Source: Bacteroidia bacterium (GTDB taxonomy: Bacteria > Bacteroidota > Bacteroidia > B-17B0 > Aurantibacillaceae). Taken from it: a stretch of DNA of 56,642 nt. The stretch lies in NCBI GenBank assembly GCA_016787445.1, contig JAEUTQ010000059.1, forward strand, positions 1 through 56,642. Reading direction: 5' to 3'. The notes below the pieces were generated by a model. It did not search any database, had not been told where the DNA came from, and saw nothing but the letters and a program-made list of their open reading frames with translations. Numbering within the stretch: the first letter of the stretch is position 1; each line of letters begins with the position of its first letter. This document shows, piece by piece, positions 1 through 8,768 of this stretch. Position numbers and translations under genes: made by a program.

Positions 1-1257
1 ATTAGATGAATTAAGTGAATCATTTGGTTGTGATACATACCATGCGCCGTTAACATTCACGTTCGCTGTAGTTGTTTCAACAGTTTTAGGATTCACACCT
101 GAAGTTGTAGCAATTAAATTGTATTTGAACTTTAAAGCACCTGAGTTTGCATTTCCATCTGCAGCTGCACCATCAATAAACAATCCTGTTTTGAAATCCA
201 TGAAAATAGAGTTGAATACTTTTAAGTTTGTATTTCTTCTTAAACGTAAAGCACGACGGTATCCGGAAGCAATCGTTTGTGCGGAGTTGCCACGGTAAGG
301 ACCGATACCTGTAATGTTAGAAAATACACCTGAAGTTAAAGGCGTGTTGGCGCTTCCGGTAGCATCATTATCTGATTCAAAACCTTCTGAAGTAGATACT
401 GAAGGATTATCAGCTAAAGAAGGATCACGAACAATTAAACCAAATTGTACATAACCGCTCCATCCGTTGTCTGTATCGAAATCATCATCTAAATTTCTAA
501 AGGATACTAAGTATTTCGCATTCACAGCACCGCCAAACCACTCAAATGCATCATCGTTTGTGTAGGATACCTGAACATGATCAATCTGTGTACCTTTACC
601 AACACCACCCATGGTTAAACCATTGATTTCTTTGTTTGGTGCGTAAACATATCCACCAAATTCGATACGCACATAACTTAATGAACCTGAATTGTCATTG
701 TTATTTGGAGTTGATCCTCCTCCGTATTCTGAATCTGCAGACACAGGTAAGCCTTCCACGTTTGCCAATCCTCCGGCAATATTTAAAGCGCCGTTACCTA
801 AAATAATTAATCCACCCCAGTCACCTACTGCACGGTTAATTGCGCCCGGTGCCTGATCGGTTGTAAATACAATTGGTTGTGCTGCTGTACCAACAGCATT
901 AATTTGCGCGCCCTTTGTAATGATTAATGCTGAACCGGCACTCGCTTTTTCACCACGAATAACAACACCCGGTTGAATAGTTAAAACAGCATTGTTTTTT
1001 ACATAAATCGGACCTTGTAATAAAACGGTTTGTCCGCTTGCCCAAGTTGTATTAGTGGTAATATTTGAACTAACAGTCATGGTTGGAGCAGGGTATACTT
1101 TGTTAACCGGATCCCACTCTATCCATGTGTCAGTCCACATGGCTGTTGGTGCCGGAGCAAATGCTCCTTTATACGTTGTAGGAGTCCAAAAGCCTGTTTG
1201 TGCAACAGCCGAGCTCATTGCGAAGGCTAATAATAATGTTTTGTAAATCTTTTTCAT
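1..1257 (-). CDS. Secreted beta-helix-like surface protein, C-terminus cut by window edge
   Basis: The frame is open from an ATG at 1257 to base 1 (419 codons), so the C-terminus lies outside the window. Residues 1-20 form a clear signal peptide (MKKIYKTLLLAFAMSSAVAQ). The body carries blocks I recognise from a family of large secreted Bacteroidota proteins: GDWGGLIILGN (145-155), LSYVRIEFGG (193-202), NDDAFEWFGG (234-243) and DDDFDTDNG (257-265). These Gly/Asn/Asp-rich blocks fit a right-handed parallel beta-helix. Members often end in a T9SS sorting domain, but that part is not visible here. The gene lies on the same strand as the TonB receptor at 1872-4751, with the broken small gene between them. 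The substrate or role is unknown. A surface-binding or adhesive function is inference. Confidence 0.8.
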   Translation of the reverse strand, partial: MKKIYKTLLLAFAMSSAVAQTGFWTPTTYKGAFAPAPTAMWTDTWIEWDPVNKVYPAPTMTVSSNITTNTTWASGQTVLLQGPIYVKNNAVLTIQPGVVIRGEKASAGSALIITKGAQINAVGTAAQPIVFTTDQAPGAINRAVGDWGGLIILGNGALNIAGGLANVEGLPVSADSEYGGGSTPNNNDNSGSLSYVRIEFGGYVYAPNKEINGLTMGGVGKGTQIDHVQVSYTNDDAFEWFGGAVNAKYLVSFRNLDDDFDTDNGWSGYVQFGLIVRDPSLADNPSVSTSEGFESDNDATGSANTPLTSGVFSNITGIGPYRGNSAQTIASGYRRALRLRRNTNLKVFNSIFMDFKTGLFIDGAAADGNANSGALKFKYNLIATTSGVNPKTVETTTANVNVNGAWYVSQPNDSLNSSN

Positions 1258-1343
1258 TTTTTAAAATTTATGGCACAAAGTAATGGGCACAACTTTAATG
1301 CAGGGTTAAAGAGGCATTAGTAAAAGATTATACTTAGATTACG

Positions 1344-1376
1344 GTAACATTACTTAAATATGGGTTTAGTAACATT
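1344..1376. repeat. Two direct copies of GTAACATT upstream of the beta-helix gene
   Basis: GTAACATT occurs at 1344-1351 and again at 1369-1376, 25 bases start to start, in the AT-rich leader of the gene starting at 1257. On the minus strand each copy reads AATGTTAC. A direct pair in a leader could bind a dimeric regulator, but in AT-rich DNA it may be chance. Confidence 0.35.
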
Positions 1377-1475
1377 CTCTTAATACTAATGTGTTTTGAG
1401 CTTTCGTTTAATATTTAATTAACACAAACTTCACACTAAGTATATACATTAATTAACATATTTGTAAAAAATCAA

Positions 1476-1875
1476 ATGGCACTCACTATAAAGGAACTGT
1501 TCGAAAAGAACAAGCAAGCATACAAACAACAATTTTATCTGGATTCGGTTTTTCTTTCCTATAATCTCATACTTAAAAACCGCAAAACAAATTTGTTCCG
1601 ATGAAGGAATTAATATGGGAAGCAGTAAACTGAAATTATCAGATGTCAATCGGCATTTGAAGTCTCATTACGAAAAATCTCCAATGTTTACGAAGAAACT
1701 GAAGAAATCAGTTTTTAAGGATGTGTGTTTGTTTAACGATGAATTTAAAGCTTTAAGTAAGGAGTTAAAATATCAATACCCCGAATTAAAACTAAAGAAT
1801 GCCGCCAAGAGAGGATTAGACATTTTGGTTAAACTCAATACCTCCCTCATCAAACTTAAAAACAATTCGCATTAA
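1476..1875 (+). pseudogene. Small hypothetical gene with a one-base frameshift in an A-run
   Basis: An ATG at 1476 opens a frame reading MALTIKELFEKNKQAYKQQF and continuing to SYNLILK, which then runs to a stop at about 1601. Another frame picks up KTAKQICSDEGINMGSSKLK and runs to the TAA at 1875. The two join perfectly (LILK-TAKQICSDEG) if one A of the five at 1575-1579 is removed, giving a continuous 132-residue, Lys-rich, helical protein. The tail alone could also start at the ATG at 1615 (86 residues). I do not recognise a function. The break may be a real mutation, a sequencing indel in a homopolymer, or a programmed shift. Its stop shares TTAA with the stop of the convergent TonB receptor gene. 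Confidence 0.6.
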
Positions 1876-4751
1876 AGTTTAATGTTTAATTGTAACGAGT
1901 AAACTGTTCCGTAAGTACGTGTTAGTACTTCATAATCTTTTCCTTTATTGAAACGGGTGTCATTATCATTATTCTGATAAATAACCGAACGTTGCTTCAA
2001 CAAGTCGCGGATGTTGAATTTAATTTCCATTCTATTCTTCCAAAGTTGTTTCCCAAACTGAATATCAACTACCGTTCTGCTGTTTTCCCAACGGTTTGGT
2101 TCATTTTGAGTTCCTACGTTGTATATACGTTCTCCAATTCTATTTAACATAGCACCTACACTAAATCCAAGTTCGTTATCGTTATATAAAATTCCCGCGT
2201 TGATAATATAGGGCGATTGGCCCTGCAAGCTGCGTGTGTATTTTTCTGTAGTTGAACCCGGCTTAAACAAAGACACTTCCGATTTGAAATAAGAAAGATT
2301 CGAAAATACACTCAGATTATTTAGGAATTTAATCGAATCTGTTTTAAATAAAGCTCCAATAATTACTCTGAATTCCAATTCTGCACCTATAATTGTAGCT
2401 TTTGGAGTATTTTTAAATACAAGTTCGTCAGATGCGTTTTCTGAAGCGACAATTTCTATAGGATTTTTGAAATCTTTATAAAATGCACTAGCAGATAAAA
2501 TTTGCCCCCTTCCAGGATACACCTCATATCGTAAATCATAATTTTGAATATCACATTTTACCAAATCTTCACGACCGCTTAATAAAAATCTGGTTTCGGG
2601 ATCATACCAGTTAAAAGGAGCTAGTTCACGGAACTCAGGACGATTTACAGTTTTAGAGTAGCTAGCACGAATATTTTGTTTTTCATTTAAGGAAAAGATT
2701 AAATTAATTGATGGCAAGAAATCTAAATTCTTTCGTTCGATAACTAGTGGAACACCTTTTATTCTTTCAGCATTAACCTTTTGAAAGAAATTTTCAAAAC
2801 GTACTCCATATATAACACGGAACCACTCTTTGTATTTTGTATCCAACATTAAGTAGCCGGCGAATAATTTAGAAGTGGCGCTGTATTTATCAGTAGGTTT
2901 AGTTAGCTCACTTAGTTTAAATCCTGTTGAGTCAGGATAACCTACCTCACTCGGAATATTTAAACCCATATTTTGCTGTGCAAAAATTTGGTCTTCCGGT
3001 AGGTATAAAAGAGAATTTTTAAACATGTAACTGATATGGGTTAACCCGAGTTGTCTCGTATAAAATTCTCGATCGCGTGTTTGCGCGAAGCCTCCAACTT
3101 TTATTTCTTGTTTTAAGTTTTCACTGATTTTAAAACCTCTCGAAAAATCTGCTTTGAAACTTTTAATGTTTTCGTCTAAGTTAGAATAGAAACGATAACC
3201 AGAATAATCAGGACCACTTGTACTCAATGCGACATTAGCTTGATATATGGTGTCATATAAATATGGTTCGTTTGGATCTGTTAGTTTTGTTTGTCTGCTC
3301 CAAGCAGTAACGCGGTAGTTCGGCACATTTCTATTGGATGTGCCATATGAACCCACCCAATTACCTTTAATTTTTAATTTCGGTAAATAATGATCGCCGG
3401 ATAATTGTCCGGAGTAAACCTTACTGCTTTGAAAAAAACGGCTATTAATTTTTGTTTCAATCGGGATCTCTTCATTCATGGCGCGGTTTCCTAATGAAGC
3501 AATAAGTTTATCATCGGAACTGATAGAGTAAATATTTTTTAAACTGATGTTATTGTTTTCGTTTAGTTTAAACGATAGATTTAGTATGGAGCCTAATAAA
3601 TTTTGATTACCGTATACATTTAAATCGTAATGTTCTTCTTGTACAGATTCACCGGTGCCTGTTGCATTATTATTATATACGTTTCTGGTTCTTTGTGCAA
3701 ATGTATTGGAGTTATTATAGGTAAGCGAGAATAAAATGCCAATGAAATCGCGCTCTTTGTATTTTATGTTTTGACCGATTGCAAATTGTGTAGAAAAATT
3801 GGGTTTGAATGTAGACTTTTCAATCGCCCAATCATTTTTAAAAGGTTTTGCCGCTTCAAATTGAGAAATATTATCTGCCGGAAAGTTTTCTTGCGTTGGC
3901 GTTTCGCTTGGCAAAGCACGCGTACCATCATCTATACCTAACCAATCTCTTTTTCCTCCCTGGTAAGTTAACTGCTCTTTACCTGTTGTGATGGTGTTAT
4001 AACCTCCGTTAAGCGATAAGGAAACAAAATTTTTATCGGGAATATTTTTTGTGTTGATTTGGATAATACCTCCGGCAAAATCACCGGGCATATCCGGCGT
4101 AGCGGTTTTATTCACTAAAATATTATCGAGCATATTAGCCGGAAAAATATCGAATGAGAAAGCTTTTTTATCCGCTTCGGTGTTTGGTAAAGGAGAATTA
4201 TTTAAAAACGAAACATTATAGCGGTCGCTAAGTCCGCGTACAATCACAAATTTATCTTCAATGATTGTAACTCCACTCACGCGTTTTAATACATCAGCCG
4301 TGTTTCTATCCGGTGTGCGTTTAATGGTTTCAGCAGATACACCATCACTCACACTGACATTGTTTTTTTGCATTAATACTAATGCGGCGGTGTTTTCTTT
4401 CGCAATTTCAACCGTTACTGTAACTTCCTGTAAATTTTGTGAGGAAGATGTTTCAAGCGGAACGTTCACATTCGTTACATCATTCGCCTTCACCTCAATA
4501 CCGGTTAATTTTTTTGTGTCATAGGAAATATAACTGACAATAAGCGTTACTTTACCTACCGGCACATTGTTTAAACTGAAATTACCATCAAAGTCAGCAC
4601 TCGCGCCTTTGGTTGTTCCTTCAATCACAGCGGTAGCTCCCGGTAAAGTTTCACCGGTTTTAGCATCTATAATTTTTCCGGTGATTTTTCCGGTTTGTGA
4701 ATAAGCTGTTATACTAATTAATAAAGTAAGCGCACTTAAAATCCTTTTCAT
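1872..4751 (-). CDS. TonB-dependent outer-membrane receptor with carboxypeptidase-like N-terminal domain
   Basis: The product is 959 residues from the ATG at 4751. A TTG nine bases upstream would add three residues and is less likely, because MKRILSALTLLISITAYSQ from 4751 is a typical signal peptide. Residues about 20-110 are a carboxypeptidase-regulatory-like (Ig-like) domain (GKIIDAKTGETLPGATAVIE). A plug follows (DVLKRVSGVTIIEDKFVIVRG and DMPGDFAGGIIQINTKN), then a long beta-barrel ending in an aromatic-poor strand, YSLQLNIKL. Such receptors take up large ligands with TonB energy. No SusD partner is adjacent, so a glycan-utilisation locus is not supported. It is divergent from a PhoB-type regulator, with phased repeats between them. 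The ligand is unknown. Confidence 0.93.
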   Translation of the reverse strand: MKRILSALTLLISITAYSQTGKITGKIIDAKTGETLPGATAVIEGTTKGASADFDGNFSLNNVPVGKVTLIVSYISYDTKKLTGIEVKANDVTNVNVPLETSSSQNLQEVTVTVEIAKENTAALVLMQKNNVSVSDGVSAETIKRTPDRNTADVLKRVSGVTIIEDKFVIVRGLSDRYNVSFLNNSPLPNTEADKKAFSFDIFPANMLDNILVNKTATPDMPGDFAGGIIQINTKNIPDKNFVSLSLNGGYNTITTGKEQLTYQGGKRDWLGIDDGTRALPSETPTQENFPADNISQFEAAKPFKNDWAIEKSTFKPNFSTQFAIGQNIKYKERDFIGILFSLTYNNSNTFAQRTRNVYNNNATGTGESVQEEHYDLNVYGNQNLLGSILNLSFKLNENNNISLKNIYSISSDDKLIASLGNRAMNEEIPIETKINSRFFQSSKVYSGQLSGDHYLPKLKIKGNWVGSYGTSNRNVPNYRVTAWSRQTKLTDPNEPYLYDTIYQANVALSTSGPDYSGYRFYSNLDENIKSFKADFSRGFKISENLKQEIKVGGFAQTRDREFYTRQLGLTHISYMFKNSLLYLPEDQIFAQQNMGLNIPSEVGYPDSTGFKLSELTKPTDKYSATSKLFAGYLMLDTKYKEWFRVIYGVRFENFFQKVNAERIKGVPLVIERKNLDFLPSINLIFSLNEKQNIRASYSKTVNRPEFRELAPFNWYDPETRFLLSGREDLVKCDIQNYDLRYEVYPGRGQILSASAFYKDFKNPIEIVASENASDELVFKNTPKATIIGAELEFRVIIGALFKTDSIKFLNNLSVFSNLSYFKSEVSLFKPGSTTEKYTRSLQGQSPYIINAGILYNDNELGFSVGAMLNRIGERIYNVGTQNEPNRWENSRTVVDIQFGKQLWKNRMEIKFNIRDLLKQRSVIYQNNDNDTRFNKGKDYEVLTRTYGTVYSLQLNIKL

Positions 4752-4788
4752 TTGTTCCAATAATTATAGCACAAAAGAATAAACTCAG

Positions 4789-4827
4789 TTTAAGGATATC
4801 TTAACTTTAATGTTAAGCGAAAGTTAA
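4789..4827. promoter_or_regulatory. Four phased TTAAC-like repeats between TonB receptor and response regulator
   Basis: On the minus strand the units TTAAC, TTAAC, TTAAG and TTAAA begin at 4827, 4816, 4804 and 4793, so the steps are 11, 12 and 11 bases. OmpR/PhoB-family regulators classically bind direct repeats about 11 bases apart. The array sits about 40-75 bases upstream of the receptor ATG and 94-132 bases upstream of the regulator ATG. The nearby CAAAAGAATA at 4772-4781 could be a degenerate minus-strand -7 region. Binding by the neighbouring regulator is inference. Confidence 0.5.
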
Positions 4828-4920
4828 CAATACATGCAGGGCATAAAAATTATTTAAAGTTTACTTAACATTTGAACTTTTAATATAAATTAATTTAGTG
4901 CCGTTAAAAAGGAACTAATT

Positions 4921-5604
4921 ATGAGTGAAGCATACAGAATATTATTGGTGGATGATGAAGAAGATATTCTGAATTTTTTATCATACAATTTAAAAAAAGA
5001 AGGGTACGAAGTTTATACTGCTTTGAACGGCCATGATGGTATTGAATTGGCAACTAAACATAAGCCACATTTAATAGTATTGGATGTAATGATGCCGGAA
5101 ATGGATGGCATTGAAACTTGTCGCATTATTCGTGAGAACAAAGAGATTGGAAATACATTAATTGTGTTTCTAAGTGCACGCAGTGAAGATTATACACAAA
5201 TTGCGGGTTTTGATTCGGGTGCTGATGATTATATCACAAAGCCGGTGAAGCCAAGAGTTTTCATTAGCCGTATTAAAGCTTTATTAAGACGTTTAGGATC
5301 TGATACTCCAAAAACTGAAAAGGTCATGGAGTTTGGGGACATTAAAGTGGATTTGGAAAAGTATATGGTTTACAAAAACCAAAATGAAATTATACTTCCA
5401 AAGAAGGAGTTTAAATTACTGGAACTATTAGTGTCGAAGCCCGGCAAAGTATTTACCCGCGAATTCATTCTCGAAAAAATCTGGGGCGATGAGGTGGTTG
5501 TTGGCGATAGAACCATAGATGTTCACATCCGCAAACTCCGCGAAAAATTAGGAGAAGAAAATATAAAAACCGTAAAAGGTGTTGGGTATAAGTTTGAATT
5601 TTAA
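4921..5604 (+). CDS. PhoB/OmpR-family response regulator, no adjacent kinase
   Basis: This 227-residue protein has an intact receiver domain: acidic pocket D11-D12, phosphoacceptor D55 in LIVLDVMMPEMDG, S85 and K107 in the conserved KPV. A winged-helix DNA-binding domain fills about 125-227 (FTREFILEKIWGDEVVVGDR and HIRKLREKLG). It should be phosphorylated by a sensor kinase and bind tandem DNA repeats. No histidine kinase lies beside it, because the next gene is convergent and overlaps its stop by four bases. The upstream ATG is the first possible start after the intergenic repeats. Regulation of the divergent TonB receptor, itself, or a phosphate-type regulon is plausible but not shown. Confidence 0.92.
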   Translation: MSEAYRILLVDDEEDILNFLSYNLKKEGYEVYTALNGHDGIELATKHKPHLIVLDVMMPEMDGIETCRIIRENKEIGNTLIVFLSARSEDYTQIAGFDSGADDYITKPVKPRVFISRIKALLRRLGSDTPKTEKVMEFGDIKVDLEKYMVYKNQNEIILPKKEFKLLELLVSKPGKVFTREFILEKIWGDEVVVGDRTIDVHIRKLREKLGEENIKTVKGVGYKFEF

Positions 5605-5945
5605 TTGTTCACTCCACACTCTTTTGAAACAACCGGTTTTTTCTCTTCGTTAAACCAAATTACAAACTCTTCATTAATTGGAACAATGCACTTAACTCTT
5701 TCGATGTGAAAGTCGTGAAGTGTTTTGTTTTTAATGTATTCCACATGTAAAGGATTGATTGCCCTTATGGTGCAATTTTTATAAATACTTCCATCTTTTA
5801 AATAGATAGTCGTCATGCCTAGTTTATTTAGCGCAATGCCCCCGGCAAGTGTTTGCTTACCGAGGGTATCGAGACTAACGGTGGTTTGACCTGAGCCAAC
5901 TATGAAACTCAGGCAGGCGCCGGCCATTAGTAGATATTTTTTCAT
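5601..5945 (-). CDS. Small secreted protein, last gene of CsgG-like operon
   Basis: The product is 114 residues with a signal peptide at 1-19 (MKKYLLMAGACLSFIVGSGQ). The mature part has one short beta-rich module, IYLKDGSIYKNCTIRAINP followed by EYIKNKTLHDFHIERVKCI. It resembles the small module seen in many Bacteroidota proteins in which a described setting or type is followed by a 'colours the next residue' beta-meander, but I cannot name a family. The same K-x-LHD-x-x-I pattern appears in the first gene of this operon. The gene begins five bases after the CsgG-like gene ends, so it is certainly co-transcribed. Its stop overlaps that of the response regulator. Function unknown. Confidence 0.75.
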   Translation of the reverse strand: MKKYLLMAGACLSFIVGSGQTTVSLDTLGKQTLAGGIALNKLGMTTIYLKDGSIYKNCTIRAINPLHVEYIKNKTLHDFHIERVKCIVPINEEFVIWFNEEKKPVVSKECGVNN

Positions 5946-5950
5946 GTTTA

Positions 5951-7081
5951 CTAATTCACTCTTTTTTTCTTTTGAATATTAAAACCTACCATGGCACCCA
6001 CTGTACTTCCGTCTTTACGCGGTGCTACATAAATATTTACAGGAATGTTTAAGTAACCTGAGCGGAATGTTTTTCCAACAGCAATAACTAGTCCGGTAGA
6101 TAATTCGGTGTTACCACGACTGTCTAAACGGCTTTCTATACTGTACGGATTTATGCTTGGCGCGTCTTCTCTTACAAAATTGTTTGAATTGTATTCGTTT
6201 GATAAATGCCATTCTCCTTTTTTACCAAGGTAACCTTCCTTGTCATAAAAGCCGTTTGCTTTTCTAACCAATCTGAAAGTCGGACCAAATCCGAATTCCC
6301 ATGCGCCTTTTCCAAAGCGAAAACCTAAGAGGGGAGTATAGGAAGGAACAAATTTCCCGCTTTCTAATCCTCCAATTAAAAATATATTTTCAACTAAAGC
6401 CTGAAAATTTCCTGCACTGATGTATTGTACTTCCTGTTGCCAGCCAAATTGAAAATTCACAGGATACATATCAAATCCACCTTTACTTTTATCGGGATTG
6501 CTTAAAATTTCTCCGGCTTCACCTAAAGTAGATGAAAATCCTAAGCGTGGTCCGTTTAATCGTAAAGTGTTTTTCGGACTTTCAACCGGAACGTCGTAAT
6601 CGATTAATAATTTTACTAAAACAGGATCCGGTTCAATGCCTACCAGTTTACCAACGGCCACGCGAATCATTTTTTGTATTTCAGGAAGATTTAAAAACTC
6701 AGTTGATTCTGTTTTCTCAATAGTTCCGCTGGCTACATCGATAATGCGAAGCGAGATAACTACTTTTTCATCCAGGCGTTCTACACTTCCACTTAACATT
6801 TTATCGGCTTTTAATAATTTACCGGCATTCACCAAACAAGATTTAGAGTAACAGTTATTAACGTCAATATCATTGGCTTTGATAACTTCGTTCACTTCAT
6901 ACTTATCCAATACGGAGTAAGTTTTTGTTTTTTCTAATTCAAGTCGAACGAGATAACCCATTTCTTCGGAAGTTTGGATTACGCCTTTGCTATCGATGTT
7001 TAAAACGGCGATGTTTTGTTTTGTTTGTGCCCACATTCCAATAGATAAGAAAAGTGCGGCGATGGTAGTTTTTGTTTTCAT
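5951..7081 (-). CDS. CsgG/FlgO-like N-terminal domain plus C-terminal beta-barrel-like region
   Basis: The product is 376 residues with a signal peptide (1-18, ending MWAQ). Residues about 22-150 match the layout of CsgG/FlgO/TolB-N-like domains: NIAVLNID, then LVRLELEKTKTYSVLDKYEV, a LLKADKMLSGSVERL strand and ISLRIIDVASGTIEKTES. The remainder (about 190-376) is Gly/aromatic-rich alternating strands (FRFGKGAWEFGFGPTFRLV), resembling an outer-membrane barrel or a surface sheet. In known CsgG relatives this domain supports envelope secretion pores or lipoproteins. There is no lipobox here, so that role is not assured. It lies in the middle of a three-gene operon (17 and 5 base gaps). Confidence 0.75.
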   Translation of the reverse strand: MKTKTTIAALFLSIGMWAQTKQNIAVLNIDSKGVIQTSEEMGYLVRLELEKTKTYSVLDKYEVNEVIKANDIDVNNCYSKSCLVNAGKLLKADKMLSGSVERLDEKVVISLRIIDVASGTIEKTESTEFLNLPEIQKMIRVAVGKLVGIEPDPVLVKLLIDYDVPVESPKNTLRLNGPRLGFSSTLGEAGEILSNPDKSKGGFDMYPVNFQFGWQQEVQYISAGNFQALVENIFLIGGLESGKFVPSYTPLLGFRFGKGAWEFGFGPTFRLVRKANGFYDKEGYLGKKGEWHLSNEYNSNNFVREDAPSINPYSIESRLDSRGNTELSTGLVIAVGKTFRSGYLNIPVNIYVAPRKDGSTVGAMVGFNIQKKKRVN

Positions 7082-7098
7082 GGTTGTTGTGTTTATTA

Positions 7099-7770
7099 TT
7101 ATTTTATTATTTTAATAATGGTATGATTGTCGCGTTTTGTAAATTCAGCATGAGTAAATGTTTTTACATATATGGGTCCATCGAGATTGCTTGTTTTTTT
7201 GAACTCGAGTATGTTTTCCTGAACTATTAATATTTTGATAGGCCACTCATTGCCCTCGAGATCTATAAGAACATCATGTTGAAGTGTAGATGAAGAGTCA
7301 ATAAGTGATTTCTGTTGCTGCGTAGGAATTACTCTTGCTTTTGGAGTAATGATTTGTTTTACGGCCGCTATTTTAAAGTTTGTCGGTTCGTTGTAAGAAT
7401 CTGTTTTTTTATACAACTCTTTTATATAAGGTGTGTTGTCTTCTTTAAAAAGTAAAATAGCAAGCGGATTATAACCCGGCTGAATGTTCTCAATGTTTGA
7501 AATAGAAATATCATGAAGGCATTTATCTTTTTCGTAAACTAAAACCCCTTTTTCTTTTTTAATCTCATAAATACGCGCTTCGGTAATGTTCGCTCCTTTT
7601 TTCTTTACAATATGAATGCGTCCTAAATCAGATAACAAGGAGATATTACCATTATCCCAAAAGATGGTGTCGTTGTTTTTATTTTGTCCTTGCAATTCGT
7701 TTATAAATACAATAACGAATAGGATAAGGAGAGGATGTATTGCTTTCATGATTGATTTATTACTTTTCAT
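7099..7770 (-). CDS. Secreted protein with two copies of a small beta module, first gene of CsgG-like operon
   Basis: The product is 223 residues from 7770. An internal ATG at 7749 (MKAIHPLLILFVIVFINELQ) gives a shorter and equally good signal peptide. Two similar segments follow. One is at about 70-95, with KDKCLHDISISNIENIQPG. The other is near the C-terminus, with ILEFKKTSNLDGPIYVKTF. The second resembles a motif widespread in secreted Bacteroidota proteins of unknown function. The first matches the pattern in the 114-residue protein of the same operon. The 17-base gap to the CsgG-like gene indicates co-transcription. No enzymatic motif is visible. Confidence 0.7.
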   Translation of the reverse strand: MKSNKSIMKAIHPLLILFVIVFINELQGQNKNNDTIFWDNGNISLLSDLGRIHIVKKKGANITEARIYEIKKEKGVLVYEKDKCLHDISISNIENIQPGYNPLAILLFKEDNTPYIKELYKKTDSYNEPTNFKIAAVKQIITPKARVIPTQQQKSLIDSSSTLQHDVLIDLEGNEWPIKILIVQENILEFKKTSNLDGPIYVKTFTHAEFTKRDNHTIIKIIK

Positions 7771-7991
7771 GAAGCAAAACTAGTTCAGTAGAAAGCGGCA
7801 TTTAAACGGATTAATGCAGTACCTAAATTTTAGGAGATAGAAAACGCAATTAGCTCATACGACTGGTTGGCAAATGCTGCAGATTTGCAAAAAACGCAAA
7901 AGGAGAGAAGCCGGTTATGGATAAACAGAAATATGTATCCTTATGATTCGTACTTCGTGTAATAAAAAGTCGCGCTAAATTTTAAGAAAAT

Positions 7992-8024
7992 AAAAAAGCC
8001 TGAACTACATGTTCAGGCTTTTTT
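7992..8024 (-). terminator. Rho-independent terminator after the 2-Cys peroxiredoxin
   Basis: A perfect 14-base-pair stem pairs 7992-8005 with 8011-8024 around a five-base loop, flanked by A/T runs on both sides. It lies 17 bases beyond the peroxiredoxin stop on the minus strand and could work in both directions. Confidence 0.9.
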
Positions 8025-8040
8025 AAAGACGAATTAATTT

Positions 8041-8673
8041 TTAGTGTTTTGCTAAGTAATCGGCAACACCTGAGTGGTCAGCTTTCATGCCTTCTTTGCC
8101 TTTGCTCCAGTTAGCAGGACAAACTTCTCCGTTTTCTTCGTTAAACTGTAAAGCATCTAACATACGTAAAGCTTCATCCACGTTACGGCCTAATGGTAAA
8201 TCGTTAATCAATAAGTGACGAACGTTTCCTTTTTTGTCAATTAAATACAAAGCACGATACGCAATCATTTCACTGCTTGCTACAAAATTATCGTTCTCGT
8301 CAATAGAGTAGTCGCCATTTAAACAACCGTAGTTAATTGAGATGGTTTTGTTTGTGTCAGCAACAATTGGATAAGTGATGCCTTTAATGCCACCAAACTT
8401 TTTATCCATTTGTAACCAGCCCCAGTGACTTTGTTCTGTATCGGTGCTACAGCCTACAATAGCACAACCGCGTTTTTCAAATTCCGCTAATTTTTCTTGA
8501 AATGCGTGTAATTCGGTTGGACAAACGAATGTAAAATCCTTTGGGTAGAAGAAGAAAATTACATACTTCTTACCTACATATTGATCCAATGAAAAATCGT
8601 TCACGATTTCGCCACCGTTAACAACAGCTGCTGCTTTAAACGACGGTGCTTTTTTTCCAATTAATGATGTCAT
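8041..8673 (-). CDS. 2-Cys peroxiredoxin (Prx1/AhpC subfamily)
   Basis: This 210-residue thiol peroxidase reduces hydrogen peroxide and organic peroxides. The peroxidatic Cys51 lies in YPKDFTFVCPTELHAF, and the resolving Cys185 is in the C-terminal GEVCPANW, so it is a typical 2-Cys enzyme. The GG-x-x-G segment is present (GGIKG), but no YF motif ends the C-terminal helix, which in the family goes with resistance to over-oxidation. No AhpF or thioredoxin reductase is adjacent. It is divergent from a second peroxiredoxin of another subfamily with a shared 95-base intergenic region, and it has its own strong terminator. Confidence 0.96.
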   Translation of the reverse strand: MTSLIGKKAPSFKAAAVVNGGEIVNDFSLDQYVGKKYVIFFFYPKDFTFVCPTELHAFQEKLAEFEKRGCAIVGCSTDTEQSHWGWLQMDKKFGGIKGITYPIVADTNKTISINYGCLNGDYSIDENDNFVASSEMIAYRALYLIDKKGNVRHLLINDLPLGRNVDEALRMLDALQFNEENGEVCPANWSKGKEGMKADHSGVADYLAKH

Positions 8674-8768
8674 TTTATTATGAGTTTTTAAGGTTACTAA
8701 TTATGAATACAAAATTATTATTTACTTTGTTCATACCCTAAAAATTAAACTTAAATAATTGTAAAGAA

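Noticed and set aside
1872..4751. SusCD-type polysaccharide utilisation locus
   Set aside because: The receptor has no SusD partner and no glycoside hydrolase nearby.
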